This document shows positions 8,718 through 17,607 of a stretch of DNA of 64,000 bases, in pieces. This stretch comes from Stutzerimonas stutzeri (GTDB lineage: Bacteria; Pseudomonadota; Gammaproteobacteria; Pseudomonadales; Pseudomonadaceae): contig CP077641.1 of assembly GCA_019056435.1 (NCBI GenBank), positions 4,550,128 through 4,614,127 of the forward strand, in the 5' to 3' direction. The notes below the pieces were generated by a model. The model ran no database searches. It was not told the DNA's origin and worked only from the letters and a program-made list of their open reading frames with translations. The translations under genes were made by a program, and so were the position numbers. The stretch's first letter is position 1. Each line of letters starts with the position of its first letter.

Positions 8718-9767
8718 TTAGATCAGTCTCGCGGCAACCAGAAGGTCCGCGACCTCCTGAAACGTCGTATCCGGCACCGGATCACCCAACATGGCCCGCT
8801 TGGCAATCCTTGCCCCCAGTTCCGGGTTGAAGGCCTGGGCGATGCCCAGCGCCGTCGCCTCACCCAGCAATGCCCCGGCCTGCGCGCCCTGCACCCGACA
8901 CACCACCACCGGCACCGGCGTCTCGCCCCGCACGTAGCGCACCCCCACCAGCCAGCCATCGGCACTGCCGATCATCAGCGTCGCACGCGCCACACCGATC
9001 TTGCGCGTGCCCAGTGCCTGCATCTGTTGGCGCAGGCGCTGACGCTCGCGCTTGATCAGCGGGTCGCCGTCCAGGTCCTTGCGTTCGCGCTTGTGCTCGG
9101 AGCGCGTCATGCGCATGTCGCGGCCGAACAGCCAACGCTGCATGAGCACGTCGAATCCGCCGACCAGCAGGAACGCGAGGATCACCGTCACCACCAGCGG
9201 GGTGAGAAACGCGTAGAAGGTCGCCTCGACACATCCCGCACCGCACAGCGAGGAAGTCAGCAGCGCCTGCAGGGCCAGCCGGCCGATCACGTAGAAGGCG
9301 GTCGCCAGCGCCACGACCTTGAACAGCCCCTTGAGAAACTCCACCAGGTTGCGCATGGCGAAGATGCGCTTGAGGCCTTCGACCGGATTGATGCGCTTGA
9401 AGTCGGGCTTGACCGGCTCGGCGGAGAACAGCGCGCCGCCCATGCTGATGACGTTGGTGAGCACGCTGGTACCGAGCGTCACCGCCAGCAGCGGCAGCGT
9501 CAGGGTCAGCACCAGTTGCTCGGCGGCATTCAGCAGCCGCGGCCAGACGCTGGCGAAAGGCTCGAGGTAAATCTGCGTGGTCAGGTCGATCAGTTCGCGC
9601 AGCTGCGCCTCGGCACGCGGCACCAATACGATCAGGCAGAGGGTGCAACCGAGCAGGGACATGGCCGACACCATGTCCTGGCTCTTGGCGACCTGCCCCT
9701 TGTCCCGTGCATCGCGCAGCTTTTTCGGCGAGGCCGGCTGGGATTTCTCCTCGCTGGGCTCAGCCAT
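8718..9767 (-). CDS. sctU: SctU, type III export apparatus switch protein, lacking the NPTH motif
   Basis: A 349-residue FlhB/YscU family inner-membrane protein: N-terminal KLRDARDKGQVAKS, four hydrophobic segments, then the cytoplasmic domain with RYVRGETPVPVVV. In the family an Asn-Pro-Thr-His loop before that strand self-cleaves between Asn and Pro. Here the matching residues 268-271 (bases 8955-8966) are Ser-Ala-Asp-Gly, with intact sequence on both sides. Autocleavage by the known chemistry should therefore not occur. It is the last gene of operon B and overlaps SctT by eight bases. Confidence 0.93.
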   Translation of the reverse strand: MAEPSEEKSQPASPKKLRDARDKGQVAKSQDMVSAMSLLGCTLCLIVLVPRAEAQLRELIDLTTQIYLEPFASVWPRLLNAAEQLVLTLTLPLLAVTLGTSVLTNVISMGGALFSAEPVKPDFKRINPVEGLKRIFAMRNLVEFLKGLFKVVALATAFYVIGRLALQALLTSSLCGAGCVEATFYAFLTPLVVTVILAFLLVGGFDVLMQRWLFGRDMRMTRSEHKRERKDLDGDPLIKRERQRLRQQMQALGTRKIGVARATLMIGSADGWLVGVRYVRGETPVPVVVCRVQGAQAGALLGEATALGIAQAFNPELGARIAKRAMLGDPVPDTTFQEVADLLVAARLI

Positions 9768-10575
9768 CCGCGCCTGCCAGGGTCTTGAGCAGCTCGATGG
9801 TGCCGCGGAATTCGCTGAGCTGGTCGAGCATCAGCGGGATCAGGAAGCCGACATAGAGCACCATCAGCACGGCGAAGATGAGGTTCTTCACCGCCAGCGA
9901 CAGGTCGAAGATGTTCAGCTGCGGTGCCATGCGGGCCAGGTAGGCGAGCATCATGTCCACCACCAGCAAGGCGATGACCAGCGGAGCGACCAGCAGCACC
10001 CCGATGCGCATCACCTGATCGAGGATCGCCAGCACCGCCTCCAGTGCGGGCGCCGCGATCACCGGCGTGAAGGAGGTGACCGGCCAGAACCGGTAGCTGT
10101 GGTAGTAGCCGTCGACCATCAGGATGAAGCCGCCGGACATGAAGAACAGCGTGATCAGCGTGACGGTGAGCAGCGTGGACGACACGCCGGATTCGCCGCT
10201 CGCCAGTGGATCGAGCAGCTGCGCCATGGTCGAGCCGCGCTGCAGGTCGATCAGCTCGCCGGCCACCTCAGCAGCCCAGAACGGGATGCCGAACAGCAAT
10301 CCCACCGTCAGGCCGATCAGCAGTTCCTTGAGCAGGAGCCCGACGAGCAGCAGCCCACCCTGCTCCGGCCCGCTGCTAAGCGAAGCGAACACGGGCAGGA
10401 ACATCGGCACCGAGATCGCCACCGCCACGCAGGAGCGCAGCATGCCAGTCAACCCGAGGCGGTTGAACGCCGGCGTGATCATCACCACGCCCAGCGCACG
10501 GGCCGCCGCCAGGGCCGCCGCGGCGATCACCGGATAGGCGACTTCGACGATGCTGAGCCCGAGGCCGGCATCCAT
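9760..10575 (-). CDS. sctT: SctT, type III export apparatus protein
   Basis: A 271-residue FliR/YscT family membrane protein with about six hydrophobic segments and the conserved GELIDLQRG region. It forms the export gate in the inner membrane together with SctR and SctS. It starts three bases after the SctS stop and its 3' end overlaps the SctU start, in the order found in all R-S-T-U operons. The frame is intact. Confidence 0.95.
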   Translation of the reverse strand: MDAGLGLSIVEVAYPVIAAAALAAARALGVVMITPAFNRLGLTGMLRSCVAVAISVPMFLPVFASLSSGPEQGGLLLVGLLLKELLIGLTVGLLFGIPFWAAEVAGELIDLQRGSTMAQLLDPLASGESGVSSTLLTVTLITLFFMSGGFILMVDGYYHSYRFWPVTSFTPVIAAPALEAVLAILDQVMRIGVLLVAPLVIALLVVDMMLAYLARMAPQLNIFDLSLAVKNLIFAVLMVLYVGFLIPLMLDQLSEFRGTIELLKTLAGADG

Positions 10576-10578
10576 GCG

Positions 10579-10848
10579 TCAGCGAGTCCAGGCCGCGAAG
10601 TTGTTCAGCACCAGATCGCCGAGCGCGACCACCTGCCCGGCCAGCAACGGGCCGGTGAAGATCAGCAGGAGCAGTACCCCGACCAGCTTCACGGCTTGCG
10701 GCAGCGTCTGGTCCTGCACCTGGGTCAGCGCCTGGATCAACCCGACACTCAGACCGATGAGAATGGCCAGGCCCAGCGCCGGCGCCGACAGCAGCAATAC
10801 CGTCATCAGCGCCTGGTTCATCACGGTGAGAAAGACGTCCTGCCCCAT
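10579..10848 (-). CDS. sctS: SctS, type III export apparatus protein
   Basis: An 89-residue FliQ/YscS family protein: two hydrophobic hairpin helices joined by the conserved QALTQVQDQTL segment. It packs around SctR and SctT in the export gate. Length and position between SctR and SctT are standard. Confidence 0.95.
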   Translation of the reverse strand: MGQDVFLTVMNQALMTVLLLSAPALGLAILIGLSVGLIQALTQVQDQTLPQAVKLVGVLLLLIFTGPLLAGQVVALGDLVLNNFAAWTR

Positions 10849-10851
10849 GGA

Positions 10852-11505
10852 TCACCCGTAGCTGAGGATCAGCCCGTGCATCAGGCGCGACCAGCCGCTC
10901 AACGCCACGAACAGAAAGATTTTCAGGGGAATGGAGATCAGCGTGGGCGAGACCATCATCATGCCCATCGCCATCAGCACGTTGGAGACCAGCAGGTCGA
11001 TCACCAGAAACGGAATGTAGAGCAGGAAGCCGATCTCGAAGGCGCGCGTCAGCTCCGAGCTGACGAAGGCCGGGATCAGCACCAGCAGGTCGTCGTCCTG
11101 AAGTTCCGCACGCGCCTCTTCGGACCAGATGGTTTCGGTGGCCTGCATGAAGAACTGGCGCTCGGACTCGTTGGCATAACGCGACAGGTGCGCCTGCAAG
11201 GGTTCGCGCAGCGCCCCGCCGAGCGCCTTGAGGTCATCGACTCGCTCGACGCTCAACGAGCGCCCCTCCACCGCGCGGTACATGTCGCCGATCAGCGGCG
11301 TGGTGACGTACACCGAAAGGATCAGCGCGATGCCGTAGAGCACCAGATTCGGTGGCGTCTGCTGCACGCCTAGGGCGTTGCGGATGAGGAAGAGCACCAC
11401 CGAGATCTTCAGAAAGCCGGTGAGCGTGACCACCGCCAGCGGGATCAACCCGATCGTTGCGACGACCAGGATGATTTCGATGAGATTGGGCTGGTAGTCG
11501 GTCAT
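10852..11505 (-). CDS. sctR: SctR, type III export apparatus protein
   Basis: A 217-residue FliP/YscR family protein. It has the family hallmark region with VLFLIRNALG, QTPPN, the periplasmic part, and FLVIDLLVSNVLMAMGMMM. The start at 11505 overlaps the SctQ stop by four bases (ATGA), so translation is coupled; the longer frame to 11580 is rejected. It is the core of the export gate in the inner membrane. Confidence 0.95.
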   Translation of the reverse strand: MTDYQPNLIEIILVVATIGLIPLAVVTLTGFLKISVVLFLIRNALGVQQTPPNLVLYGIALILSVYVTTPLIGDMYRAVEGRSLSVERVDDLKALGGALREPLQAHLSRYANESERQFFMQATETIWSEEARAELQDDDLLVLIPAFVSSELTRAFEIGFLLYIPFLVIDLLVSNVLMAMGMMMVSPTLISIPLKIFLFVALSGWSRLMHGLILSYG

Positions 11506-11762
11506 GGGCGCGCAAGACTGATGATTCGAACGCCGAGGCCTTCGCCGATGCGCACCAGTTGGCCACGCCCGACCCGACAACCGTTCACCGTGAGATCGAC
11601 CGCATCCGGCTCCCGTGCCGCCAGGGGCAACACGCTGCCCTCGCCCAGCTCGCGAAGCTCGGCGAGCGACAATTGGCTGCTGCCCAGCTGACAGACCAGC
11701 TGCAACTGCAGGTCGTCCAGCGCGGTGTCCGCTCCCGGGGCGATGGCGGCTTCATTGTTCAT
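11502..11762 (-). CDS. SctQ-C, probable internally started short SctQ product
   Basis: Codon 248 of SctQ is an ATG (MNNEAAIAPG) with GGAGA seven bases before it. Translation there would give an 86-residue protein that is exactly the SPOA domain. Short SctQ products made this way are known in several type III systems (YscQ-C, SpaO short form). The ribosome site is seen; production is inferred. Confidence 0.6.
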   Translation of the reverse strand: MNNEAAIAPGADTALDDLQLQLVCQLGSSQLSLAELRELGEGSVLPLAAREPDAVDLTVNGCRVGRGQLVRIGEGLGVRIISLARP

Positions 11763-12503
11763 GGGAGTCTCCAAAGGTGATTGTAGAAATTGCTGGAGGT
11801 GCAGGCCGTCGGGCCTGGGCACGCAGAGCGCCTGCAGTTGGTCCTGAATCGACAGGCGCAGCGCGCCGTTTCCGGGGTGATCGAGCATGACCACGTCGCC
11901 CGGTTCGAGGCTGTGCAGCTCGCCCAGCGTCAACCATTGCCAACCAGCCTCGACGCGCCGCTGCAGCGGCCATTCATCGAAGGCGTGACGCTGCATCGGG
12001 CAGGTCTCGAGCAGCCCGAGCACGCGCTCGGCGACCGCCGCGCTCAGGTGCAGCTCCATCCCTAGGGTCGGCGCATCGCCCAGGGTCAGGCCGACCTTCA
12101 GGCGCAACGGCAAGGGCGAGCCCTCGGGCTCGCCGACATCGACCACGCGGATGGCACCGCCAAGCGCCTGTTCGAGCGGCTGGATCAGGTCCAAGAGGGC
12201 CTGCTCGGCCAGCAGCGCCCGCGCCAGCCCCGAGGGAACGGACGACGGGAGTTCTACCAGCGCTCCCGGAATGCACAGGCGCAGCGGTTGATCGTCGAGC
12301 GTCAGCGCGAGCGCAACCGGCCGCTCGATCGGCGCCGCCACGCATGGCCAGTGCAGCCGTAGCGGCTGATCGCGATAGCGCAGGTCCGGCAGATGGCGAC
12401 AGCGATGCAGACGGTTGTGCAGCGCCAGCCAGCGCGGGTCGAAGATTTCGCGAGGCCGGTACGGCAACAGCGCCAGTCCGGGGATGGGTTCGGCCAGCAT
12501 CAT
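11502..12503 (-). CDS. sctQ: SctQ, type III cytoplasmic ring (sorting platform) protein
   Basis: A 333-residue protein with a diverged N-terminal part and a C-terminal SPOA (FliN-like) domain (LPLAAREPDAVDLTVNG, then VRIGEGLGVRI). The start at 12503 is preceded by AGGAGGTGA and overlaps the SctO stop, so the upstream extension to 12611 is rejected. In the family this protein builds the cytoplasmic sorting platform with SctK and SctL. A likely internal start is listed separately. Confidence 0.88.
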   Translation of the reverse strand: MMLAEPIPGLALLPYRPREIFDPRWLALHNRLHRCRHLPDLRYRDQPLRLHWPCVAAPIERPVALALTLDDQPLRLCIPGALVELPSSVPSGLARALLAEQALLDLIQPLEQALGGAIRVVDVGEPEGSPLPLRLKVGLTLGDAPTLGMELHLSAAVAERVLGLLETCPMQRHAFDEWPLQRRVEAGWQWLTLGELHSLEPGDVVMLDHPGNGALRLSIQDQLQALCVPRPDGLHLQQFLQSPLETPMNNEAAIAPGADTALDDLQLQLVCQLGSSQLSLAELRELGEGSVLPLAAREPDAVDLTVNGCRVGRGQLVRIGEGLGVRIISLARP

Positions 12504-12982
12504 CGGGTCACCTCCTGGAACGACCAGGGCCGCTCGCCCTGCTCCTGCTCGTCGTGGCATTCCTCCGCGCGCCAGGCCGCCTGGCGGACGCGACCCAGCA
12601 GGCTGTCCCACGCCTGGAGGCGACGCTGGCAGCGGCGCAGTTCACGATCCCGCTCGAGCTGATGTTCACGTTGCTGCGAACGCGCCTGGCGCGCGGCCTC
12701 GACCGCCTCCAGCGAGGCCAGGTAACGCTCGCGCTGCGCCTCGACCTCGGCCTGCGCCGCCAGCCACTGGGGCACCGGCAACGCAGCGGCGACAGCGCTG
12801 GCGTTCAACCTGTCGGCGCGCTGCTGCAGTGCTTGGCGCAGCGTCTCGGCCTCGTCACGCGCATCGGCCAGTGCCGCCTGCGCCGCCGCACAGGCCTGGC
12901 GCTGCAACGCGCTGGCGCTGGCCGCCTGCTGTTCACGACGCTGACGCACGGCGTGCAGTTGTTGCAGGTCGCGCGGCGTCAT
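12500..12982 (-). CDS. sctO: SctO-like type III stalk protein
   Basis: A 160-residue protein that is almost wholly alpha-helical coiled coil, rich in Ala, Arg, Gln and Glu. It sits between the ATPase SctN and SctQ, the fixed place of SctO (YscO, FliJ-like; y4yJ in rhizobia). SctO is the central stalk linking the ATPase to the export gate. It overlaps both neighbours by ATGA junctions. Sequence similarity within the family is always low, so the call rests on position, length and composition. Confidence 0.8.
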   Translation of the reverse strand: MTPRDLQQLHAVRQRREQQAASASALQRQACAAAQAALADARDEAETLRQALQQRADRLNASAVAAALPVPQWLAAQAEVEAQRERYLASLEAVEAARQARSQQREHQLERDRELRRCQRRLQAWDSLLGRVRQAAWRAEECHDEQEQGERPWSFQEVTR

Positions 12983-14304
12983 GCCAACACCTTGCGCATC
13001 TGGCGCAGCATGTCGTGCCGGCTGCAGGCCTCCTCGGGTTGGCGAAGAAAGGCGTCGATCGCCTCGCGTCGGGCAATCGCCTCGTCCGCCAGGGCGTCGC
13101 TGCCGGCGCTGTACTCGCCGATACGCATCAGCAGTTCGACCTCGTCGTAGCGCGCCATCAGCTCACGAATGCGACCGGCCATGCGCCGGTGATCGGGGTC
13201 GGCGACCCGCTCCATGAGGCGGCTGCGGCTGTGCAGCACGTCGATCGCGGGAAAATGCTCGCGCTGCGCCAGGGCAGCACTGAGCACGATGTGGCCGTCG
13301 AGAATCGAACGGGCTTCCTCGGCCACCGGGTCCAGGCTCGCCTCGCCTTCGGTGAGCACCGTGTAGATCGCGGTGATGCTGCCTCGTGCGGCCGGCCCGG
13401 CGCGTTCCAGCAGGCGTGGCAGGGCCGAAAAGAAGGAAGGTGGATAGCCGCGGCGGGTCGGTGGCTCGCCCACGGCCAGGCCAATCTCGCGCTGCGCCCG
13501 GGCGAAGCGCGTCAGGCTGTCCATCAGCAGCAGCACATGCCGGCCCTGGTCGCGGTGGTACTCAGCCATCGCGGTGGCGACATAGGCCGCCTTGACCCGC
13601 TCGGTCGCCGGCCGGTCCGAGGTGGCGACCACCGCCACGCTGCGTGCCCGCGCCTTGGCATCGAGCCCCTGCTCGAGCAGCTCGCGCACCTCGCGGCCAC
13701 GCTCGCCGATCAGCCCGATGACGATCACCTCCGCCTCGCAGCCATGCACGATGTTCGCCAGCAGCGAGGACTTGCCCACGCCCGGCTCGCCGAAGAGGCC
13801 GACGCGCTGACCACGGGCGATCGTCATCAGGCCGTCGATGGCTCGGATACCCAACGGCATGGCCTGGTCGATGGGTTGGCGCGCGAAGGGCGCCGGCGGC
13901 TCGGCATGCAGCGGATAACGAGCAAAGCCTGCCGAGCTCGAGGGCGGCCGGCCATCCAGGCATTCACCCAACGGGCTGACCACCCTGCCGAGCAGCGCAT
14001 CGCCGACCCGCACGCTCAGGCTGGCGCCACTGGGAATGACCTCGGTGCGGCTCGACAGTCCATCCAGCGAGCCGATCGGCGCGAGGATCGCGTGCTCGCC
14101 GTCGAAGCCGACGACTTCGGCCTGCAGCGCCTGCCCACTCAGCGGATCGTGCAGGTGGCAGAGCTCCCCGATGCTGACGCACGCCACGCTGGCGTGTACC
14201 AGCGTGCCGCGGATGCTGATGATGCGTCCACGTGGCGGGCGCGGTTGGGCATCTTGCAGGCGCCGGGTCAGGCGCGGCAGCAGGTCCTGCAATGCCGCGT
14301 TCAT
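12979..14304 (-). CDS. sctN: SctN, type III secretion ATPase
   Basis: A 441-residue F1-beta-like ATPase. The P-loop GEPGVGKSS is at residues 172-180, followed by IGLIGERGREV, the Walker B LLLMDS, and RRGYPPSFFSALPRLLERAG. It powers unfolding and chaperone release at the cytoplasmic face. It overlaps SctL upstream and SctO downstream by four bases each. The frame is intact and full length. Confidence 0.96.
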   Translation of the reverse strand: MNAALQDLLPRLTRRLQDAQPRPPRGRIISIRGTLVHASVACVSIGELCHLHDPLSGQALQAEVVGFDGEHAILAPIGSLDGLSSRTEVIPSGASLSVRVGDALLGRVVSPLGECLDGRPPSSSAGFARYPLHAEPPAPFARQPIDQAMPLGIRAIDGLMTIARGQRVGLFGEPGVGKSSLLANIVHGCEAEVIVIGLIGERGREVRELLEQGLDAKARARSVAVVATSDRPATERVKAAYVATAMAEYHRDQGRHVLLLMDSLTRFARAQREIGLAVGEPPTRRGYPPSFFSALPRLLERAGPAARGSITAIYTVLTEGEASLDPVAEEARSILDGHIVLSAALAQREHFPAIDVLHSRSRLMERVADPDHRRMAGRIRELMARYDEVELLMRIGEYSAGSDALADEAIARREAIDAFLRQPEEACSRHDMLRQMRKVLA

Positions 14305-14892
14305 GGCTGGCGCTCCGGCAACGCATGCGGCAGCAGCGCTTCGCGCACCGCCTGCAGTTGGGCCTCGACGTCCAGTTCGACCGCGGCCGCCGGACTGGTC
14401 AGCCGCGCCTGCCCGTCGGCCAGCGTGCGATCGGCGATCAGGGTCAGTGAGGCGAGCCCGGCGTCCTGCAAGCGCTGACGAACGCCGTCGAGCAGCGCTG
14501 GCGGCACATGCAGGCCGAGCGCCTGCCCTTCACGGGAAATCGGACAACGCCGCGCGCGTCAGTCGCGCCAGGCGCTCGTCAGGGGCGTATTCGCCGAGCA
14601 AGCGGCGGGTGATATCCAGGGCGAGGTCGGCCAGCGCCGGCTCCAGCTCGGCCAGGTAGCGGTCGACCTGCGCCTGGGTCCGCGCGAGCAAACCGGCGGC
14701 GGCCTGCAAGCCTTCCGCGCGACCAGCGTCGTAGCCTTCGCGTCGAGCGGCCTCGAGGGTTTCGCGGCGTTCGGTCTCCACCCGATCCGCCTGGGCCTGG
14801 GCGGCGTCGAGAAAGGCGAAGCCGTCTGTCCAGGCATCCGCTTCGGCCGCCCGCAGGATGCGCTGGGGCGGTCGGGTGGGCAATCCGCTCAT
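14301..14892 (-). CDS. sctL: SctL, type III stator protein, frameshifted
   Basis: Read across one frame change this is about 196 residues. There is a Pro-rich start (MSGLPTRPPQRIL), a long Ala/Arg/Glu coiled coil, then a FliH-like end with LLGEYAPDERLARL and VPPALLDGVRQRL. The two parts join near 14534-14539, where one base too many in TTTCCC gives an early stop. It matches NolV/SctL by length and place between SctK and SctN. SctL links the ATPase to the SctQ platform. The ATG overlaps the SctK stop. Confidence 0.8.
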
Positions 14893-15507
14893 GGCTGCTC
14901 CTCCTTGCTTTCGGCTGCCAGCGCCCGCGCGACCAGGCGCACGATCTCGCCGGCCCGAGCGTCCGTCGAGGCGGGCAACCCCGGCAGGATCAAGCGGGCC
15001 CAGCCCTGCGCGGCCGGGGCAAGGTCTCGATCCAGGCCCCCAGGCAGGCCTGCCCGTCGCGATCGATGGCGACAACCAGCGCCTCGGCTTCGAGCAGCAG
15101 GTTGGCGCTACGGCCCAGCGTTCGTTGCGCCACGGCAAAGGCGAACAGTTCACGGCCCAGTTGCTGTTGCAGCAGGGCAACCTGCTCGCGACGAATCTCC
15201 TGGCCAGCGTGGCGCCGTGCAATACCGCGCCACACCAACGCGGCAGCCGGGCCAGCGCCGGCGCCGGCAGCTGCAACACCTGCAGGTCGGCCTCCGACAG
15301 CCCCTCGATTGCCTGCTCCAGGTTCGCCAACTCGAAACGTTGCGCGACCAGCTGCGCAATGCGCCCGCGAAAGCGTGACGGCGCAGCGAGCGCCTGGGCC
15401 TGCTCCGGCGACAGCGCACCGCCAAAGCACTCGGCCAGACGCTCGGCCGGCAGCCAGGCGGACAGATCGGCCATCTGCTCGCGCAGTGGCAGCGTTGCCG
15501 TGCTCAT
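14889..15507 (-). CDS. sctK: SctK, type III sorting-platform accessory protein, frameshifted
   Basis: Read through two frame changes this is about 206 residues: MSTATLPLREQ, then LPRWCGAVLHG, EQVALLQQQLG, and an end in ARALAAESKEEQP. The frame changes lie near 15202 and 15013, each fixed by adding one base to a G/C run. The position between SctJ and SctL matches NolU/SctK of rhizobial systems. The start at 15507 has AAGGTGA upstream and overlaps the SctJ stop. SctK joins the sorting platform to the membrane rings. Confidence 0.7.
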
Positions 15508-16274
15508 TCGCTCACCTTCAGGCGGTACAGGGCGCCGCCCTGGCGCTCGCGCCAGAATTGCCAGCCCAGCGCGCCGCCGAGCGCGACGACCAGCCCGGCC
15601 AGCACGCCGAACAGCAGTCGTGCCCGTGACAGGTTGGCTTCCAGCACCCAGATGCCGAGAAAGGAGACCATCGGCGGGCGACTGTCGCCGGCCGAGCGGC
15701 TGGCCGCCTCGACCGCTGTCACCGACACGCCTTCGTAGCTGAGGCCGGAAATGCCGTTGGCGACCAGGGTCTTGATCTGTGGTATCAGCTGGTCGACCGC
15801 CGTGCTGGCCTCGTAGCGGACCAGGACCGAGGCCGACGAGGGTGCGATCACCCGCTTGAGCAGGTCGTTGTCCGGCAGCACCACGTGTACCCGCGCCGAG
15901 ACCACGCCGTCGATCTGCGACACGGTGTGCGACAGCTCCTCGCTCAGCGCATAGATCATCTGCGCCCGCTCCTGAACCGGCGAGGAGACCAGGCCGTTGT
16001 TCTTGAACACCTCGCCCATGTTGGAAAAACGCTGCCGTGGCAGGCCAGCCTGATCGAGCACTTCCATGGCTTCGGCGAAACGGTCCTTCGGCACACTGAG
16101 CGTGATCTGGCCGTCGCTCACCTTGCGCTCGGCCGGTATGCCTTCGCGCAGCAAGGTCGCCAGCATGCTGTTGGCCTCGCGCTCGCTGAGGTTGGTGTAC
16201 AGGTCGGTGTCGCACGCCTGCAGCAGCAGCGCGAAGACGACGACCAGCACATGACGCCAGGGCTGTCCGCTCAT
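15504..16274 (-). CDS. sctJ: SctJ, type III inner-membrane ring lipoprotein
   Basis: A 256-residue YscJ/FliF family lipoprotein. The signal peptide ends in LLLQAC, a lipobox with Cys21. It carries the ring-building motifs EREANSMLATLL, the VPKDRFAEAMEVL repeat and PQIKTLV, and one transmembrane helix near residue 225. It forms the inner ring of the basal body with SctD. The frame is intact. Confidence 0.95.
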   Translation of the reverse strand: MSGQPWRHVLVVVFALLLQACDTDLYTNLSEREANSMLATLLREGIPAERKVSDGQITLSVPKDRFAEAMEVLDQAGLPRQRFSNMGEVFKNNGLVSSPVQERAQMIYALSEELSHTVSQIDGVVSARVHVVLPDNDLLKRVIAPSSASVLVRYEASTAVDQLIPQIKTLVANGISGLSYEGVSVTAVEAASRSAGDSRPPMVSFLGIWVLEANLSRARLLFGVLAGLVVALGGALGWQFWRERQGGALYRLKVSE

Positions 16275-16275
16275 C

Positions 16276-16701
16276 TCATTGCCCCCGCAACAGGGTATTG
16301 GCCGAACCGGACACCTGTGTGGCGCCGCGCACCACCATCTGGGTCTCGATGGAGTAGTCGAACATCAGGCTCAGCGAGTGCATCAGTTGGTTGACCTGGG
16401 GCTCTGCCACCGTGGCCGGCGCCGGACGGGTCGGCCCGTCGCCCGCAGCGGCCTGCGCCACGGGTGGTTGGTCGACCAGACCGCCGTCGACCCGCTCACT
16501 GAAGCGGCGGGCACGGTCGATGAACCCATCGAGCCGCGACATCAGGTTATCGCCGATCTGGTTCGGGCTGGCGCCCTGAGGCATGCCCTGGGCCCGGCCG
16601 GCCATGTGCTCGAAGAGGTTCTGCGAGGCCTGCAGCACCTCCTGCCCGCTCCCGGCCGGCACCGCCGTGGTGATTGCCGCACTCGCTGCGCTGGCTGTCA
16701 T
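16276..16701 (-). CDS. sctI: SctI, type III inner rod protein
   Basis: A 141-residue protein. The C-terminal 50 residues form the conserved helix with QVNQLMHSLSLMFDYSIETQMVVRGATQVSGSANTL split over two turns, as in NolB/HrpB/YscI rod proteins. The Ala- and Pro-rich N-terminal part is variable in the family. It lies one base before SctJ, as NolB does in rhizobia. It connects the export gate to the needle. Confidence 0.82.
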   Translation of the reverse strand: MTASAASAAITTAVPAGSGQEVLQASQNLFEHMAGRAQGMPQGASPNQIGDNLMSRLDGFIDRARRFSERVDGGLVDQPPVAQAAAGDGPTRPAPATVAEPQVNQLMHSLSLMFDYSIETQMVVRGATQVSGSANTLLRGQ

Positions 16702-16713
16702 CGTGGGCCTCCG

Positions 16714-16929
16714 TTATTCATCGTCCTCGCCGGACATGGCTTCGTTGAGGATGTTCTGTGCCATCGGCATGAGGATGAACTGCCCGCCGATGGTGATCGC
16801 GCCGGTGATCATCTGTTCTTCGAACTCGGCATCGGTCAGCTCGGTTTCGGCGTTGTCCACCGCCGCGTTGAACTCCGCTTCGGGACTGGTGGGGGTGATG
16901 ACGCTGTTGTCGACAGGATTGACGGCCAT
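16714..16929 (-). CDS. Small acidic type III operon protein, unknown
   Basis: A 71-residue, strongly acidic protein beginning MAVNPVDNSV and ending EAMSGEDDE, with a mixed helix and a short hydrophobic stretch (ITGAITIGGQFIL). The start is set by a strong GGAGG six bases upstream; the open frame to 17076 belongs to the end of SctC1. It lies between SctC1 and SctI. Possible roles are a needle or pilus subunit, a translocated rod partner or a small chaperone. I do not recognise a family. Confidence 0.7.
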   Translation of the reverse strand: MAVNPVDNSVITPTSPEAEFNAAVDNAETELTDAEFEEQMITGAITIGGQFILMPMAQNILNEAMSGEDDE

Positions 16930-16946
16930 GGGCTTTTCCTCCGCTT

Positions 16947-17585
16947 TCAGGGGTGTCTGGGCTGTGCCCGGTGGGTTGCTCACTTCGCTGACGCTGCCAC
17001 GAAACACGCGCACGCCGCGCTCACGGGTCTGTCCGCGGGCGACGACGTCAGGGCCGGGCGGCGCCGCTCGATCCATTGCTCGACCAGCGCCATGTAGGGC
17101 GGCGGGCCGGAAACCATCACCGGCTCACCGTCGGCGCCGCCGAGAATGGCCAGGTGATTGCCGGCGACGCCGAGTGCGTCGAGCGCCTGCTCGAGCTCGA
17201 TCGCCTCGAAGCCGTCCGCCATGAACTGACGGATCTCGACCTCTTCGTCACGCGTGACATGCAGCACGCCGCCGTCGTAGAACCAGGTCAGGCCGTTGTG
17301 GGCGCACAGGGTGTCGAGGAAGTCGCCGGCGCTGTCGGCACGTAGGTTGCTCGGCGCCTTGCCGCCGACCTGCTTGGCGATCACCACCGGAACGCCGAGG
17401 TTGCGGCCGAAGGCTTCCAGCGCGTCACGCAGGCTCTGGTCGATCACCACGTACCCGTAGGGCTGGTCGTACCAGTAAGGCTCCACCGCCCCGACGGCAC
17501 GCCCGGCCAGGCCGCCGAGCAGCACGATCAGCAACAGCGCAGCGCCGATGCCGCGACCAGGGCTCGATATTGGGCGCGACGGCAC
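16947..17585 (-). CDS. SctC1 (RhcC1/NolW-like), N-terminal part of a split type III secretin, frameshifted
   Basis: A GTG start at 17585 gives a signal peptide (ALLLIVLLGG... GAVEP), then the secretin N0 domain pattern (YVVIDQSLRDALEAFGRNLGVPVVI) and an N1-like part with the end VRVFRGSVSEV. There is no beta-barrel secretin domain. The frame changes near 17054 (a CC that should be CCC). A second change at the GGGG of 16950-16953 would place the stop at 16947, just before the ribosome site of the next gene. Both joins give a 212-residue protein, the size of RhcC1/NolW. In that family it works with a separate barrel protein, here SctC2. Confidence 0.75.
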
Positions 17586-17607
17586 TGGCCTGGCGCCGCG
17601 CGGCTTG

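Noticed and set aside
8950..8975. A double frameshift hiding an NPTH motif in SctU
   Set aside because: Neither of the other two frames of this stretch encodes Asn-Pro-Thr-His, and flanking family residues are in the main frame.
9577..11373. A 598-residue plus-strand open frame
   Set aside because: It lies antisense to sctR, sctS and sctT, is full of His, Gln and Asp as expected from reverse reading of hydrophobic codons, and has no motif.
12415..14478. A 687-residue plus-strand open frame
   Set aside because: Antisense to sctN and sctO, with no ribosome site or recognisable domain.
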